A stretch of 64,000 nt of DNA from Stieleria varia (GCF_038443385.1 NZ_CP151726.1:5022001-5086000), one strand, 5' to 3'; shown: positions 51,418 to 60,904, numbered from the stretch's first letter. A program made the numbers and translations. Notes: generated by a model not told the origin, from the sequence alone.

Positions 51418-53717
51418 ACAGCCAGCTCCATCGGACGCAACCCCTTGACTACGCGTGGACGCTCAACCCTAGTGATGCTTGGGTCGTGGTAAACTCTGTG
51501 ACTTCCTACTGACTCAGCGAATGGATTGTTTAGCTTTCCTGAATTGAGTAGTTTCGGCTCCGCTTCAATCAGCCGCTTCGCCAGCTTACCGGGAGTCGGT
51601 TTGTCAGCTTCTTCATTCCAGTCCTCGTAAAGACGTGCGATGAGGTGATGACTTGTACACGCGGACTCATCAAGTTCAAAACACTCATCAATGAAGCTCT
51701 TAAGCGGTGCGGACTCTCTCGAAAGTGAGTCACTGAATTCCTGCCAACTTTTTGGCTGAGTAAAACGCCCACCGTTCAATTCGAGGCGCCGCACCCCAGC
51801 CAAGGCCCAATTTACAATCCCAGGGAGTTGAGCATGCAATTCTGCCTCAAGACCATGATCGGGATTTCCTGCAAAGGACTCGGTGAATCGAGCATATCGC
51901 ATCCGACGCTGCAACGCCCCGGACTCATCTTCAAGACAGAGCATTTGATTGCTAATCATCAAAATTGGAGCTGAAAATCGCACCGTTATTTCTGGGCGAT
52001 TCTTCCGATTAAGTGGCATGTCATCTCCCGCTGACATCTGCTTCAGGAAAGAAATGACTTGCGAGCTAGAACGCCCGATATTCCCATCTGCTTCGTTTAC
52101 AATAATCAACCGCTTGTTGAACGAGTTTTCCAATGCGAAGTCACCCGTGAGTTTTGCCAAGGCGATTGACCCTGTGGCAGACTGTCCGCCAACGATAGCT
52201 ATGATCAGTCTCGCCAAGACTCCCTTGCCAGCTCCAGTCGCACCCAAAAAGAGGACAATCACTTGCAAACAGCGGGATGAGAAGCATAGGTAACCTACGT
52301 ACTCTTGCAATGTGCAAAGTTCTTCCTCTGTCATCCTCAAAGATCTAAGAAACTCTTTGAAGCGAGGCGATTCAGCGTCTGGCTCGTAGTTGCACGGTGT
52401 TCGATCGCGAATGAAGTACTTTGGGTCGTGATCGAACAGTTCACCAGTCGCAATGTCCAGGACTCCATTGTTGAAGGCGAAGAGTGTTGAGATGTCGGCT
52501 CCGTCACGTCTGAACTTTGATTTGCAGTGATCGGTCCTATACCGGCCTTGAAGATGTCGGACTACCGTTTTTGTGTGCGCATCGCTTAGATCTTTAGGGG
52601 TCGTCGCAGTGCCTGCACGTTGCATTTTTAGGTGGTGGTCTCGGAGATTCTTCGTGCCAACCTTGATCGCAAGAGCCCGTAGTTCGTCAGGCGAGACTTC
52701 CTGGTAGCACCCCTTACTATAGATATAGTCCTGCCCATCGTGGTGAATGTAGTTGTATTGTGCAGCGAGACTTTCTGCCGTAACAAGCGAATGGTGAATC
52801 GGGTACTCAATGCCGTCAATCAACGTTGGTTGATGAAGGAATTCCTCAAACTTCTCACCAAAGAGCTCTTCAAGATCTGTGAGCCCTCGTGACTTGCAGT
52901 TCGCCTCGAAGCACTTGAACCGCAACTGTCCATCGGAGCAAACCAAAAGTGAGGCGTTCGCGTCTTCTTGCCCTCGGAAGGGGCACCTAGCAAAATCAAG
53001 AGTGTACAGTATGCCGTCTTGCTTTTTCTCTCGTAGGGTGACTGGATGCCCGTGTTTGTTGCACCACTCAATTATGGCGTCTAAGTCAATCATCGTGTTG
53101 GACAACGCACCGAGCTTGGATTCCGATACGTCGCCGCCGAGTTCACCGATGAGACGCCTCAGTTCTTCCAGCGTCATTTCGCCATCACCATTGTCAATCA
53201 CTTCACAAACACGACCGGACTTTGGATTGATCGAGCCTTCCACTCGCATCAGTCTTGCAAGGTCGTTAACCGTTGTGTCGACTTTAACGATATTGTTGTC
53301 GACGAGAAGGTTGACGCATTTCTGAAATGCTTGGAGATCGCGCTGTCCCTCTGGCGGGATGTCGCATGGCCAGAGGAGCCAGTAGCCTCGGCCAGAGAAA
53401 AAGGTTCTAGGCTTGGGCACACCCAGTTCCGTAAGTCTCTCGACGACCTTCTTAACCTCGCGCAGCGCCGCTTCGGACTGATCATCGCTGTCAACAAGAT
53501 CGAAGTCGACAAACATTTTGGTGTACCGATCGTGGTCACTGTTGCGAGTTCTTTTGCCCAGCTTTGTGCCGTTTCGAGGGCGATTCACAGGGCAAAACAT
53601 CCCCTTTGAAGTAGGTCTCTGCTTTTCGAGAACTTGAGCCTTTTCTTCGTCAGAGTTCACAACGAAGTAACGTACGTAATTCTCTTGCAACTCAGTAATT
53701 GTGTATGGATATTCCAT
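51414..53717 (-). CDS. Primase-helicase of an integrated element (D5/P4 type)
   Basis: About 767 residues from the ATG at 53717. The N-terminal third resembles an archaeo-eukaryotic-type primase: KMFVDFDLVDSDDQ (metal aspartates), RTFFSGRGYWLLWP, and DLARLMRVEGSINPKSGRVC. A cysteine segment (CFEANCKSRG) follows. The C-terminal half is an SF3/D5-like ATPase: IVLFLGATGAGKGVLARLII (Walker A), RLIIVNEADGNIG (Walker B), then RFSAPILMISNQMLCLEDES with the sensor Asn, and RRMRYARF. It should initiate and drive replication of the excised element. It is first gene of a four-gene operon facing the integrase. Confidence 0.85.
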   Translation of the reverse strand: MEYPYTITELQENYVRYFVVNSDEEKAQVLEKQRPTSKGMFCPVNRPRNGTKLGKRTRNSDHDRYTKMFVDFDLVDSDDQSEAALREVKKVVERLTELGVPKPRTFFSGRGYWLLWPCDIPPEGQRDLQAFQKCVNLLVDNNIVKVDTTVNDLARLMRVEGSINPKSGRVCEVIDNGDGEMTLEELRRLIGELGGDVSESKLGALSNTMIDLDAIIEWCNKHGHPVTLREKKQDGILYTLDFARCPFRGQEDANASLLVCSDGQLRFKCFEANCKSRGLTDLEELFGEKFEEFLHQPTLIDGIEYPIHHSLVTAESLAAQYNYIHHDGQDYIYSKGCYQEVSPDELRALAIKVGTKNLRDHHLKMQRAGTATTPKDLSDAHTKTVVRHLQGRYRTDHCKSKFRRDGADISTLFAFNNGVLDIATGELFDHDPKYFIRDRTPCNYEPDAESPRFKEFLRSLRMTEEELCTLQEYVGYLCFSSRCLQVIVLFLGATGAGKGVLARLIIAIVGGQSATGSIALAKLTGDFALENSFNKRLIIVNEADGNIGRSSSQVISFLKQMSAGDDMPLNRKNRPEITVRFSAPILMISNQMLCLEDESGALQRRMRYARFTESFAGNPDHGLEAELHAQLPGIVNWALAGVRRLELNGGRFTQPKSWQEFSDSLSRESAPLKSFIDECFELDESACTSHHLIARLYEDWNEEADKPTPGKLAKRLIEAEPKLLNSGKLNNPFAESVGSHRVYHDPSITRVERPRVVKGLRPMELAV

Positions 53718-54458
53718 GTTTCTTTTTTGGCCTGCAGTTAGATCACCGATGACTCCAGCAGACCTATTGGGGTTTCGGTGTTTGCTCGTCGGTGCGAGCT
53801 CAATAACCCGACGATGAACGTGTTCATGCCGGTGTATACAGCAAGTTGTGACCAGGAGTCGCATGTAGAATGTCTCTTGCCTACTTGCTCTCCCTGAATC
53901 GGTTTGAGGTTCAATCAGTCATCAATGTCGCCCGGTAGGGGAGTTGGTGCACTTGGTTCGGTCGTTTCCAACTCAGCGAACGCTATTGCTACAAGGCGTG
54001 TATGTGGTCTCTCTCGTTAATATTTTTTGGAGTTGAAAATAGCTACACCAAGTGAACCAGCTCAGATCTACCCCGGAAAAGACGGTGTTTTCGCGATTTC
54101 CAGACTGCACCACTTTGTCCACCAAGGTTCAGGAAAAGTGAGCCAACTGATGGCCAGAGAGCACGCGATTTCGCAATTCGGTGATCCCCCAGTGATTTGG
54201 ACGTGATTTATCGACCAATGGCCTAGATAACAAACCCAATCGCTGGACCAAACTCCGGTCATCTCCATCCTTCCGAGCACCGTAGCTGTGGCGGCCCTCT
54301 GACGGCCTGTAACAAGACGAGCGCGGCTATCGGTTCAAAGAGCGTTCGTCACTCAACAGGTACACACTGGCCCTCTTGGGAGCTCAAGAACGCTGTAAAC
54401 AGAGCCCCGATGTCGATGCGACGAAAGCCTCTCTCACGACACCTCATGAAAAAGCGCG
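53718..54458. other. 741-base spacer upstream of the primase-helicase gene
   Basis: No gene is supported; a 70-codon minus-strand frame (54068-54280) has no pattern. A pair of related 14-mers in opposite orientation (53946-53959 and 54045-54058, sharing CACTTGGT) could be operator or origin sites. The primase promoter must lie here. Confidence 0.4.
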
Positions 54459-54887
54459 CTATCTTAAATCGTCGATAAACAGCCCCTTTTTCCCACGCCA
54501 CAGATCGTCAAGCACCGCAGGAGCAGAACGCCCCATACTGAACGCCAGGTCTTCAATGCGACGATATCGCTTTACTTTTCCTCGATCAATTCGAACACAA
54601 GGCTGATCAGTTCGGCACCGTGGGTCTGCGTTAAGCAACCACATGGGATGCTCTCCGCACCAAGTAGCGATTTGCCGAACACGTAAGCGTGCTAGGGATC
54701 TCACTATGGATATCGGCATAGAACCAGCGGGTAAGAATCGATTGCAAACAGGTGGCATCTCCTCAAACATTCGGAGCCAAGCCGTAAGCCTATTGTCAAA
54801 GCTGAACCTGCGGTTCCAGTGATCTTCAGGATCTCCGTACCCAACCCAAACTGGCAGATTCTCACTCTGCCACTCCCACACTCTCAT
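54459..54887 (-). CDS. Hypothetical protein, element cargo
   Basis: A 142-residue protein with an AGGAG 6 bases before the ATG, stronger than most starts in the window. It is Trp- and Arg-rich (MRVWEWQSENLPVWVGYGDP, VRSLARLRVRQIATWCGEHP) and ends KKGLFIDDLR. I recognise no domain and no membrane segment. It stands alone on the minus strand between the primase operon and the membrane-protein gene. Confidence 0.6.
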   Translation of the reverse strand: MRVWEWQSENLPVWVGYGDPEDHWNRRFSFDNRLTAWLRMFEEMPPVCNRFLPAGSMPISIVRSLARLRVRQIATWCGEHPMWLLNADPRCRTDQPCVRIDRGKVKRYRRIEDLAFSMGRSAPAVLDDLWRGKKGLFIDDLR

Positions 54888-55508
54888 TTAACGCTCCTAT
54901 CTGCTCAATAAATACTCCACATAGTCCCGAACCGTCCCGACCGCCCACCACTGGTACAGCCATGTCCAAGACCATCATTAACCACACTCTCTCGACTCCG
55001 CCGATGCTGAGATTGCCCCGAGCATCTGGATGTGTCACAACGAATTTGTGTTTCTTGGAAGCTTCCAGCCGGCAAAAACAATACTGTCCTCAAAACCGTT
55101 CGTGCGGATGATATTGCAAAACACTAAAAACTCTGAAGGAACAGAAGCCATCGCCAGTGCCGAATGCCCTGTCACTCAAGTGACGTCGCCAAGCGGGTGT
55201 GCAATCCGAAAATCTCGAAATTCTTTGTGTTTTTTTCCTTGGCCTCAACCGTCGCAAAACCCTGTGCTAGGCGTGCCCATTCCGTCACCCTCCAGCCACG
55301 AGAGTCGATTCCGACAGCGGACAGACTTGGCTTCAGACTGAATGCTCATAATGAAAGCTTGACCTAACGAATCGTCGAAATCATCCTCGAAGCTCAATGT
55401 CTCTGGAGCTTCGTGAAGCCCATCAAATCCAGCCGCGTCCATTCTGCAGAATTGCACTCCCCTCTGAGCCCTTCTCGGCGATACCCTGCCACGCTTCATT
55501 ACCGATCC
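54888..55508. other. 621-base spacer without a supported gene
   Basis: Short frames on both strands (for example 55245-55517 minus) have no ribosome-binding site or family resemblance. The promoter for the plus-strand membrane-protein gene is expected here; I cannot name boxes. Confidence 0.4.
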
Positions 55509-56453
55509 ATGAATCAACTGCCTTACACCCCCGAAGCTTGTAGCTGCAAAGACGAGGCAAGTAACGATGTCGAGAATCGCGCGAAACGAACGAGGCTTTT
55601 GGTTTCAATATTCCTAGGCGTGGGATTAGTGTTCTTTCTATGCTGGGGACTAGTGCTCACTTACCACCTCAACAACCCGACATCGACAGCGCAGTTTGGA
55701 GACGGCTTCGGCGTCGTTAATGCTTTCTTTTCCTCGATGGCGCTCGCAGGCGTGATTGCAGCCTTGATCATTCAAGCAGGCGAATACAAGCTTGCTGAAA
55801 CAGACCGAAAGGAGGGCCTGAAAGCGCAGGAAATTATTGGGCGACAACAGTACGCTGCGTCGTTAACCGCAGCTATCAACTCCTTGACAGAGCTCAATCG
55901 TGATCGCCGAGTCGAGCGGAAGCTCGCGGACCAAGACGCCAACTACATGCGAATGGTAGTCGATCAAGGGCGAATGAGATCGATTCTGCTTGCTTTGGTT
56001 CAGTCACTGGAGACGTATAACCCAAGCTCGAATGCGCCAGTTGAACTACGACTCGATACTGAGCAACGGCGGCTCCGTAATACCCTCGCAGAGATCAGTG
56101 ATCAGCTGATCGATTTTGCCGAGATCTGTGAGAAACATGCTGTTTACATTGCTGATGAAGTTAAGCCGGATATCGACGAGTTGATTCACGCTGCAAGTAG
56201 CGAAGTCAAGTCGGCTGCTTCCACTATTCTTGCCCCCGACTTTGTAGACAAGCATCTACGGGAGCAGGTGCCTTACTTCAGGGCGACCTTGTCGTACTTG
56301 TCCAGCTGCCCGATAGATCAGACGCTCGGAGATAGGTATCCCGACCGCATCATTGCAGCCAAACGGCTGATCGAGGTCCGTAGCGATGCAATGGAAGCAG
56401 TTGCGACATTATCGGGCGTATTCTTCGATGAGGCATCCAGGGAGGAATCTTGA
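55509..56453 (+). CDS. Two-TM membrane protein with long cytoplasmic coiled region, possible phage-defence protein
   Basis: 314 residues from the ATG at 55509; a longer frame exists but its extension is not protein-like. TM1 is about residues 30-52 (LLVSIFLGVGLVFFLCWGL). FGDGFGVVNAFFSSMALAGV leads into TM2 (~70-90). A charged helix EYKLAETDRKEGLKAQEIIG follows and the rest is helical (ELRLDTEQRRLRNTLAEISD). This FGD-x-F-G..NA.FS..A..G plus 'Q..E...' architecture resembles membrane proteins annotated as phage abortive-infection proteins; that is recalled knowledge, so the role is a hypothesis. No catalytic motif is visible. Confidence 0.7.
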   Translation: MNQLPYTPEACSCKDEASNDVENRAKRTRLLVSIFLGVGLVFFLCWGLVLTYHLNNPTSTAQFGDGFGVVNAFFSSMALAGVIAALIIQAGEYKLAETDRKEGLKAQEIIGRQQYAASLTAAINSLTELNRDRRVERKLADQDANYMRMVVDQGRMRSILLALVQSLETYNPSSNAPVELRLDTEQRRLRNTLAEISDQLIDFAEICEKHAVYIADEVKPDIDELIHAASSEVKSAASTILAPDFVDKHLREQVPYFRATLSYLSSCPIDQTLGDRYPDRIIAAKRLIEVRSDAMEAVATLSGVFFDEASREES

Positions 56454-56717
56454 ACAGCATTGTAATCGGGCACGTTGCGTTTTCGATTTGCTCTGCCGCA
56501 AACTCGCGGGCAATGATGCGTGCAACGCTTGGTTGGAGCAGGGGCCAAGCTCCTCTTACTCTTGCTTGACTGAAACGCCGAGATCCACATGCTACCGGTA
56601 TCGAAGCTCGCACTCGATGTCTCTTGAAGGAAAAAAAATCTCGACACCCCACCGGCTGTCCACCACTGTTGAGAAGCCGAATTCTTTTGTCAGTACGTAG
56701 CGATTCCACTACTTTCT

Positions 56718-56960
56718 TCATCCTATTTTACGGTGTGATCCTCTAGTAGGTTTTGTATTCGCGTTGGGCTCGATTTCCTGAAATAAGTTTTTTTGACGTC
56801 GAAGCCCGTACCCGACGGTACCGGCTTGATCAAGGCTGCAATCAAACCATCGGCACGTTCTCTGAACGTCCGAGCCTGACGGCCCAATAGGCGTGATTGC
56901 AAAACAATACTTTCTCGGCGAATGGCTAGGCTTTGGAGCTATTTCGTCTTGCGACTCCAT
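56718..56960 (-). pseudogene. Frameshifted fragment of an 'ITPIG' family protein
   Basis: The 80-codon frame opens with KYCFAITPIGPSGSDVQR. It then loses sense, but the next frame continues ERADGLIAALIKPV and GTGFDVKKTYF, which fits the family order (ITPIG - GS - R.RADG - VI.P - GF.V). A frameshift near 56845, and the lack of the rest of the domain, mark it as a decayed remnant. From memory, the family is a Rossmann-type, nucleoside-deoxyribosyltransferase/TIR-like group with loose links to defence. Confidence 0.55.
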
Positions 56961-57190
56961 ACGTTTGCGTTTGACGAAGACTTCTTTTTTCCATGGCTGT
57001 GTAGACGGACCCCAGTGGATCTGCGATCCAAAACAGCCTACATCGGGAGTTCGAAATCACTAGCTCGCTCTCTTCGGAATCTTCGAGTGTGCTAAAAGGA
57101 CCCGAAGCTCACTCGCAGTGCAATTCCCAAGAGCTTCGGAGCAGTAAGCCGATCACCGTCTACGCGGAAGATCTGGTAGACTTTCAATCC

Positions 57191-58066
57191 ATGATGCAAA
57201 TACTTCTGATCTTGATGCTTCTTGTCATTGCCGGGTGTGACCATTCTGCAGGGACTGCACTATCAGATTCGCGTCAATGTCAGCCTTCACCAGTCCCGGC
57301 CCGCCCGGAAACTGCCGACACGATCCGCATCCTGGCTTGGAACGTCGAATCAGGCGGAGCCGATGCTGAAGTGATATTTTCGCAGATGCGTCAAATGGGC
57401 ACCTACGATGTTTGGGCATTGAGCGAGGTCTCACCAAGAGCCCTTGGGACCTACGCCGATGCTTTGGTGGCCTCGTTCCAGTCTGAGGAGAGCACACCGG
57501 GCAGAGCCGATCGCCTTCGATTCCTATTCAATCGAGAACGTTTCGAGTTGATCGGAGTTGAGGAACTTAACCAAGAGGGTAGGTTCCGGTTGAACGACGG
57601 CAACCACCGGTCGCCGCTTGTGATCCAACTCTTGGAACGCGAGACGAAAACCACGTTCCAAATTACGGTAAACCACTTGGCCCGCCGTCGCGCCGAGCTG
57701 CGGGAGGAGCAAGCCTCCGGACTCCGAGAGTGGGCGAGACGTCAGACGATACCGAGTATTGCTAATGGCGACTTCAACTTTGATTACAGTTTCGAAACAC
57801 AGTCCGGAAATGATGCGTTTACGGCGATGGTGCGTGATGGGGTGTGGTTATGGGTCAAGCCCCAAGAGTCGATCGATACCAACTGGTCTGACTCGAACAA
57901 TGACGGCATCGACAACTACCCCGATTCAATGTTGGGCTTTGCGTTCGCCGCTGGTCCAGCGCGGGATTGGAGCCCGATGTGTCGCGTAATTCAACGTGAC
58001 GGCGATTTCCCCCATAACGAAGCAACGAGTGACTACAGCCCCACCGAACTGACTCTGAGACCATGA
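57191..58066 (+). CDS. Endonuclease/exonuclease/phosphatase family lipoprotein
   Basis: 291 residues from the ATG at 57191. MMQILLILMLLVIAGCDHSA is a lipoprotein signal with lipobox VIAGC. The EEP fold follows: IRILAWNVESGG (Asn), DVWALSEVS (metal Glu), FQITVNHLARR (catalytic His region), PSIANGDFNFD (G-D-x-N) and a C-terminal NEATSDYSPTELTL with Asp-Tyr-Ser-Pro in place of the usual S-D-H-x-P. The terminal catalytic His is therefore replaced by Tyr, so activity is uncertain. It is the first of three exported proteins; the next start overlaps its stop (ATGA). Confidence 0.82.
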   Translation: MMQILLILMLLVIAGCDHSAGTALSDSRQCQPSPVPARPETADTIRILAWNVESGGADAEVIFSQMRQMGTYDVWALSEVSPRALGTYADALVASFQSEESTPGRADRLRFLFNRERFELIGVEELNQEGRFRLNDGNHRSPLVIQLLERETKTTFQITVNHLARRRAELREEQASGLREWARRQTIPSIANGDFNFDYSFETQSGNDAFTAMVRDGVWLWVKPQESIDTNWSDSNNDGIDNYPDSMLGFAFAAGPARDWSPMCRVIQRDGDFPHNEATSDYSPTELTLRP

Positions 58067-59289
58067 CAATCAACCTGCGATTATTTGTCTTGCCTTTGGC
58101 AACACTTGCATTAGCTCTCGTATCGACAGTCAACGCAGATGGACCTGTACGTGATTGGACCCTGATGCGTGGAACCTTCGAAGAGGATGCTGGCTACAGC
58201 GTGAAAGTAGAGCATTGTGGTCGAGTAAACGTGGTAGGCCGCACTCAAGGTGCTTTTGACGGCTACGTAAATCCAGGTGGGAATGACGCGTATCTGCTGT
58301 CCTTTTCGACTAGCGATCCACAAAATGTAACGATAAATCAATGGCACAGTGGCAACAACGATCGCGCCACGGGAGTCGACGTCGACCCCTGCGGCAATCG
58401 TTTCGTCGTAGGCAGCATGGGCGACCTAGGTCATGAACGCGGCTTCGTTCGGAAATTCGACGTCCGAGGACACTGCGTCTACCACCGCGAATTCCATTTC
58501 GGACATAGAACACTTCCCGAGGACTGCGTGGTCGATGGATCAGGCACCGTCTTCGTCTATGGTCGAGCCTCAACTCTTGAAGCAGTTACGTTCGTTTTCA
58601 TCCAGGTCTACGACTGCAATGGGCGATTACGAAAGACGCTCAAACTTGGCCATGACAGTTTCGCACAGCCAACTGCGGGCGAAATCACGCTCGATCATTG
58701 CGGGAGGCCCATAATCGCTGGGTACACAAACGGGCCATTGGCAGGTATTAATGTGAACGGGCGTTCTGATGGGTTTATCGCAAGAGTGTCGCACAATCTC
58801 GAATGGGATTTTGTACAGCTTTCGGGCTTGCCTGGAAACGAACTTTCCAGCGGTGTCACCGTAATGCCCGATGGCCGAATATTGACGACAGGGGCGAGAC
58901 GGGTCGTGGTGGAAGGCAGCCAAGCAAACAATAGGCGATCGGATGCCACAGCGACAGCAATTGACCGCATCTCCTACCCGAACTTTATAGTTGACTGGGG
59001 AATTGATGGCAGCACTCGACGCGAGTTGATCACTTCACTGAATGGTGGAGGGCATAGTATCTCAGCGATTTCAAACGAGCACGCTTTCATTTCTTCAGCG
59101 ACGTTCGTTGCCAAGGTTAATATTGATTCGGGCGCGGTTGAGTGGAAGGAGGCCTTCCCATGGACGACTGGCGGCAGTTGCGTAGACGCTCTCGGTCGAT
59201 TTTATGTGACGGGGGCCGCAAACTACCCCATGCATGGCCAGCCTGTGAAAGGCAAAAATGATGTTTTTGTTGTTCGATATAGCCGCTAA
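58063..59289 (+). CDS. Exported SBBP-like beta-propeller protein
   Basis: A 408-residue protein. The signal peptide is LRLFVLPLATLALALVSTVNA. The mature part consists of repeated short motifs: DVDPCGNRFVVGSMGD, LDHCGRPIIAGYTNGPLAGI, VMPDGRILTTGAR, CVDALGRFYVTGAANYPMHG. This 'D..G..yvtG' pattern belongs to SBBP/beta-propeller repeats. Cysteine is unusually frequent at the D-x-C-G positions. The start overlaps the lipoprotein stop by 4 bases. The function is unknown; an extracellular binding scaffold is plausible. Confidence 0.75.
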   Translation: MTINLRLFVLPLATLALALVSTVNADGPVRDWTLMRGTFEEDAGYSVKVEHCGRVNVVGRTQGAFDGYVNPGGNDAYLLSFSTSDPQNVTINQWHSGNNDRATGVDVDPCGNRFVVGSMGDLGHERGFVRKFDVRGHCVYHREFHFGHRTLPEDCVVDGSGTVFVYGRASTLEAVTFVFIQVYDCNGRLRKTLKLGHDSFAQPTAGEITLDHCGRPIIAGYTNGPLAGINVNGRSDGFIARVSHNLEWDFVQLSGLPGNELSSGVTVMPDGRILTTGARRVVVEGSQANNRRSDATATAIDRISYPNFIVDWGIDGSTRRELITSLNGGGHSISAISNEHAFISSATFVAKVNIDSGAVEWKEAFPWTTGGSCVDALGRFYVTGAANYPMHGQPVKGKNDVFVVRYSR

Positions 59290-59327
59290 TTAGCGTCGCG
59301 GTCACTCATCCGAGTCATTCTGAAGCC

Positions 59328-59780
59328 ATGCGATTTCTCCTAGTTCTACTTTTCGCAAGTCCCGTTTCTGCTGTTGGCGTCGTATTGGCACCATTTAAGG
59401 GGTTACCAGAGGCGATCGAGCATGCCTTGAACGCAGCAGACAGTTCGATCGATCTTGACATTTACGGTTTTAGCGATACCCGTACACGAAAGAAGCTCGG
59501 AGATGCAGCGAATCGAGGTGTCACGGTACGCGTGATCCTTCACGCTGCAAAGAATCGAATCAAGCTAGCCAAAATGATTGAGGACGTTGGTGGGGATGTT
59601 TATTTCGTGACGAAAGTGATGCACCAAAAGTTCGTTATCTGCGATCGCAAACGATTGCTCACCGGGTCATCGAACTGGCTCCGTGGAGGCTACTCCAGAT
59701 ACGATGAAGACTTACTGACTTTCGGTGAGAACGATAGTGAATTCGTTGATGCGTTCCATTTTGAGTTTGAAGAGGTTTAG
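59328..59780 (+). CDS. Exported single-HKD phospholipase D-type protein (Nuc-like)
   Basis: A 150-residue protein. A short hydrophobic N-terminus (FLLVLLFASPVSAVG) acts as a signal peptide. The PLD fold is complete for the small one-motif group: SSIDLDIYGFSDTRTRKKLG, RGVTVRVILH, then the catalytic MHQKFVICDRKRLLTGSSNW (H-x-K-x4-D). These proteins dimerise to form one active site and cut DNA or RNA without specificity, as in Nuc nuclease. It follows the propeller gene by 38 bases, giving an exported nuclease/propeller/nuclease-like cassette. Confidence 0.85.
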   Translation: MRFLLVLLFASPVSAVGVVLAPFKGLPEAIEHALNAADSSIDLDIYGFSDTRTRKKLGDAANRGVTVRVILHAAKNRIKLAKMIEDVGGDVYFVTKVMHQKFVICDRKRLLTGSSNWLRGGYSRYDEDLLTFGENDSEFVDAFHFEFEEV

Positions 59781-59989
59781 AGCCAAGCGAAGGATTTTGG
59801 CGAGTTCCGATTCTCGGAAAAGCAGGCTGCCGAATCTGACGCTGACGTCAAATTCACCTCGGCAACTATGACGGCCACACACCACCGAGGGCAACCTACC
59901 TTCAAAACTAGCGCAGGCCTACCTGGAATTTTGCGGTCCATCCGGGAAGCTCGTGGGTTGGGTCGAAGTTTCCTCAAAGGAGAATCACC

Positions 59990-60091
59990 GTGCAAGATAG
60001 GGAACTGTATCAGCAAATACTGGGACTCCGCACGCCCTGGTCTGAGAGCGACGTTAAACTTGATGCCGCGTTGGTTCCTCTTCGTGACTAA
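59990..60091 (+). pseudogene. Remnant of an ISL3-type transposase N-terminus
   Basis: A GTG with AAAGGAG 8 bases upstream opens a 33-codon frame, QDRELYQQILGLRTPW and on, which resembles the first residues of ISL3-family transposases. It stops where an unrelated transposase fragment takes over. It is too short to function. Confidence 0.5.
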
Positions 60092-60452
60092 CTGGACCGA
60101 GGATTCTCGCGGTGCCGACGAGCTGCTCGCTCACTACCGCAAGCGTGGCACGTTCGAAGTCCGGCTTGGCGAGTTTAATGAGTCGATTGGCGTTCACTTG
60201 TCGGCGCAAGGCTTCTAGGAAAACGAAGCGACAATGCTGCTTGCGTTGAAGGTTTTCAATCTGAATACGATCTGTCGTAATGAGCTTGAGGATTCAATTG
60301 GTGGTGATCGGGACATGCGAAGTTTCGTTGGGTCCGTGCTGAAGGTCGGCGGCTGGATGGTCAAGCATTCGCGGAGACTGGTTCTGCGGATCGCTCAGTC
60401 AGCCGAGCCGCTGTGGTCACGCCTGATCGAGCGTATTGAGGCTGGCAACTGA
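60063..60452 (+). pseudogene. Remnant of an IS1380-like transposase C-terminus
   Basis: The frame encodes FLFVTNWTEDSRGADELLAH, YRKRGTFEVRLGEFNESIGV and, past an in-frame TAG at 60216-60218, ENEATMLLALKVFNLN and VKHSRRLVLRIAQSAEPLW. The order and spacing match the C-terminal quarter of IS1380-like DDE transposases (Y-R-x-R-G-T-x-E...). The catalytic N-terminal parts are missing and a stop codon interrupts, so it is a decayed copy. Confidence 0.65.
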
Positions 60453-60904
60453 CGCTGCCTAAACCGATTGTTGACCAAGGCTTCATGCCTCCCCGGAGCA
60501 CGCCCACCTGCGCGAAGTGCTTCGTTAGTAACGGCCCCCATCGACACGAAAAGCGACTCTGGGGAGGGGCCGTTGTGCGATCACAGCCAGAATCAACGCC
60601 AAAATCACGAGCAGCGACGCATACGACCGAGCCTTCAACAAAGACAATAGATCCTACACGCTTGGTCAATAATGCGGGGTCAAAGCATTTGCATCTCAAT
60701 TGCTTTTTCACAAGGCGTTGCGCTCACCACCCGCTCATCGAGCTGGGCCGCCATCTCCTGGTTCTCAGCTTCTTTCTAATTGCTGTAGCTCTACAAGTCG
60801 GGCGAAATGGAGTTAGTTTTCATCAACCGTAGATGCAAGTCGCTGAGCAATATGGTCCACTCCAGTTCTGTCAAACAACGAAACAACCGAAGCAGTTGAG
60901 TCTC
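60453..60904. other. 452-base spacer before the IS3 nest
   Basis: Small frames on both strands overlap without any family likeness. The sequence probably consists of further element debris. Nothing else is supported. Confidence 0.4.

Noticed and set aside
54068-54280. 70-codon Trp-rich minus-strand frame upstream of the primase gene
   Set aside because: No start signal and no family pattern; more likely regulatory spacer.
56350-56721. 123-codon minus-strand frame overlapping the end of the membrane-protein gene
   Set aside because: It is mostly antisense to the real gene and has unordered sequence.
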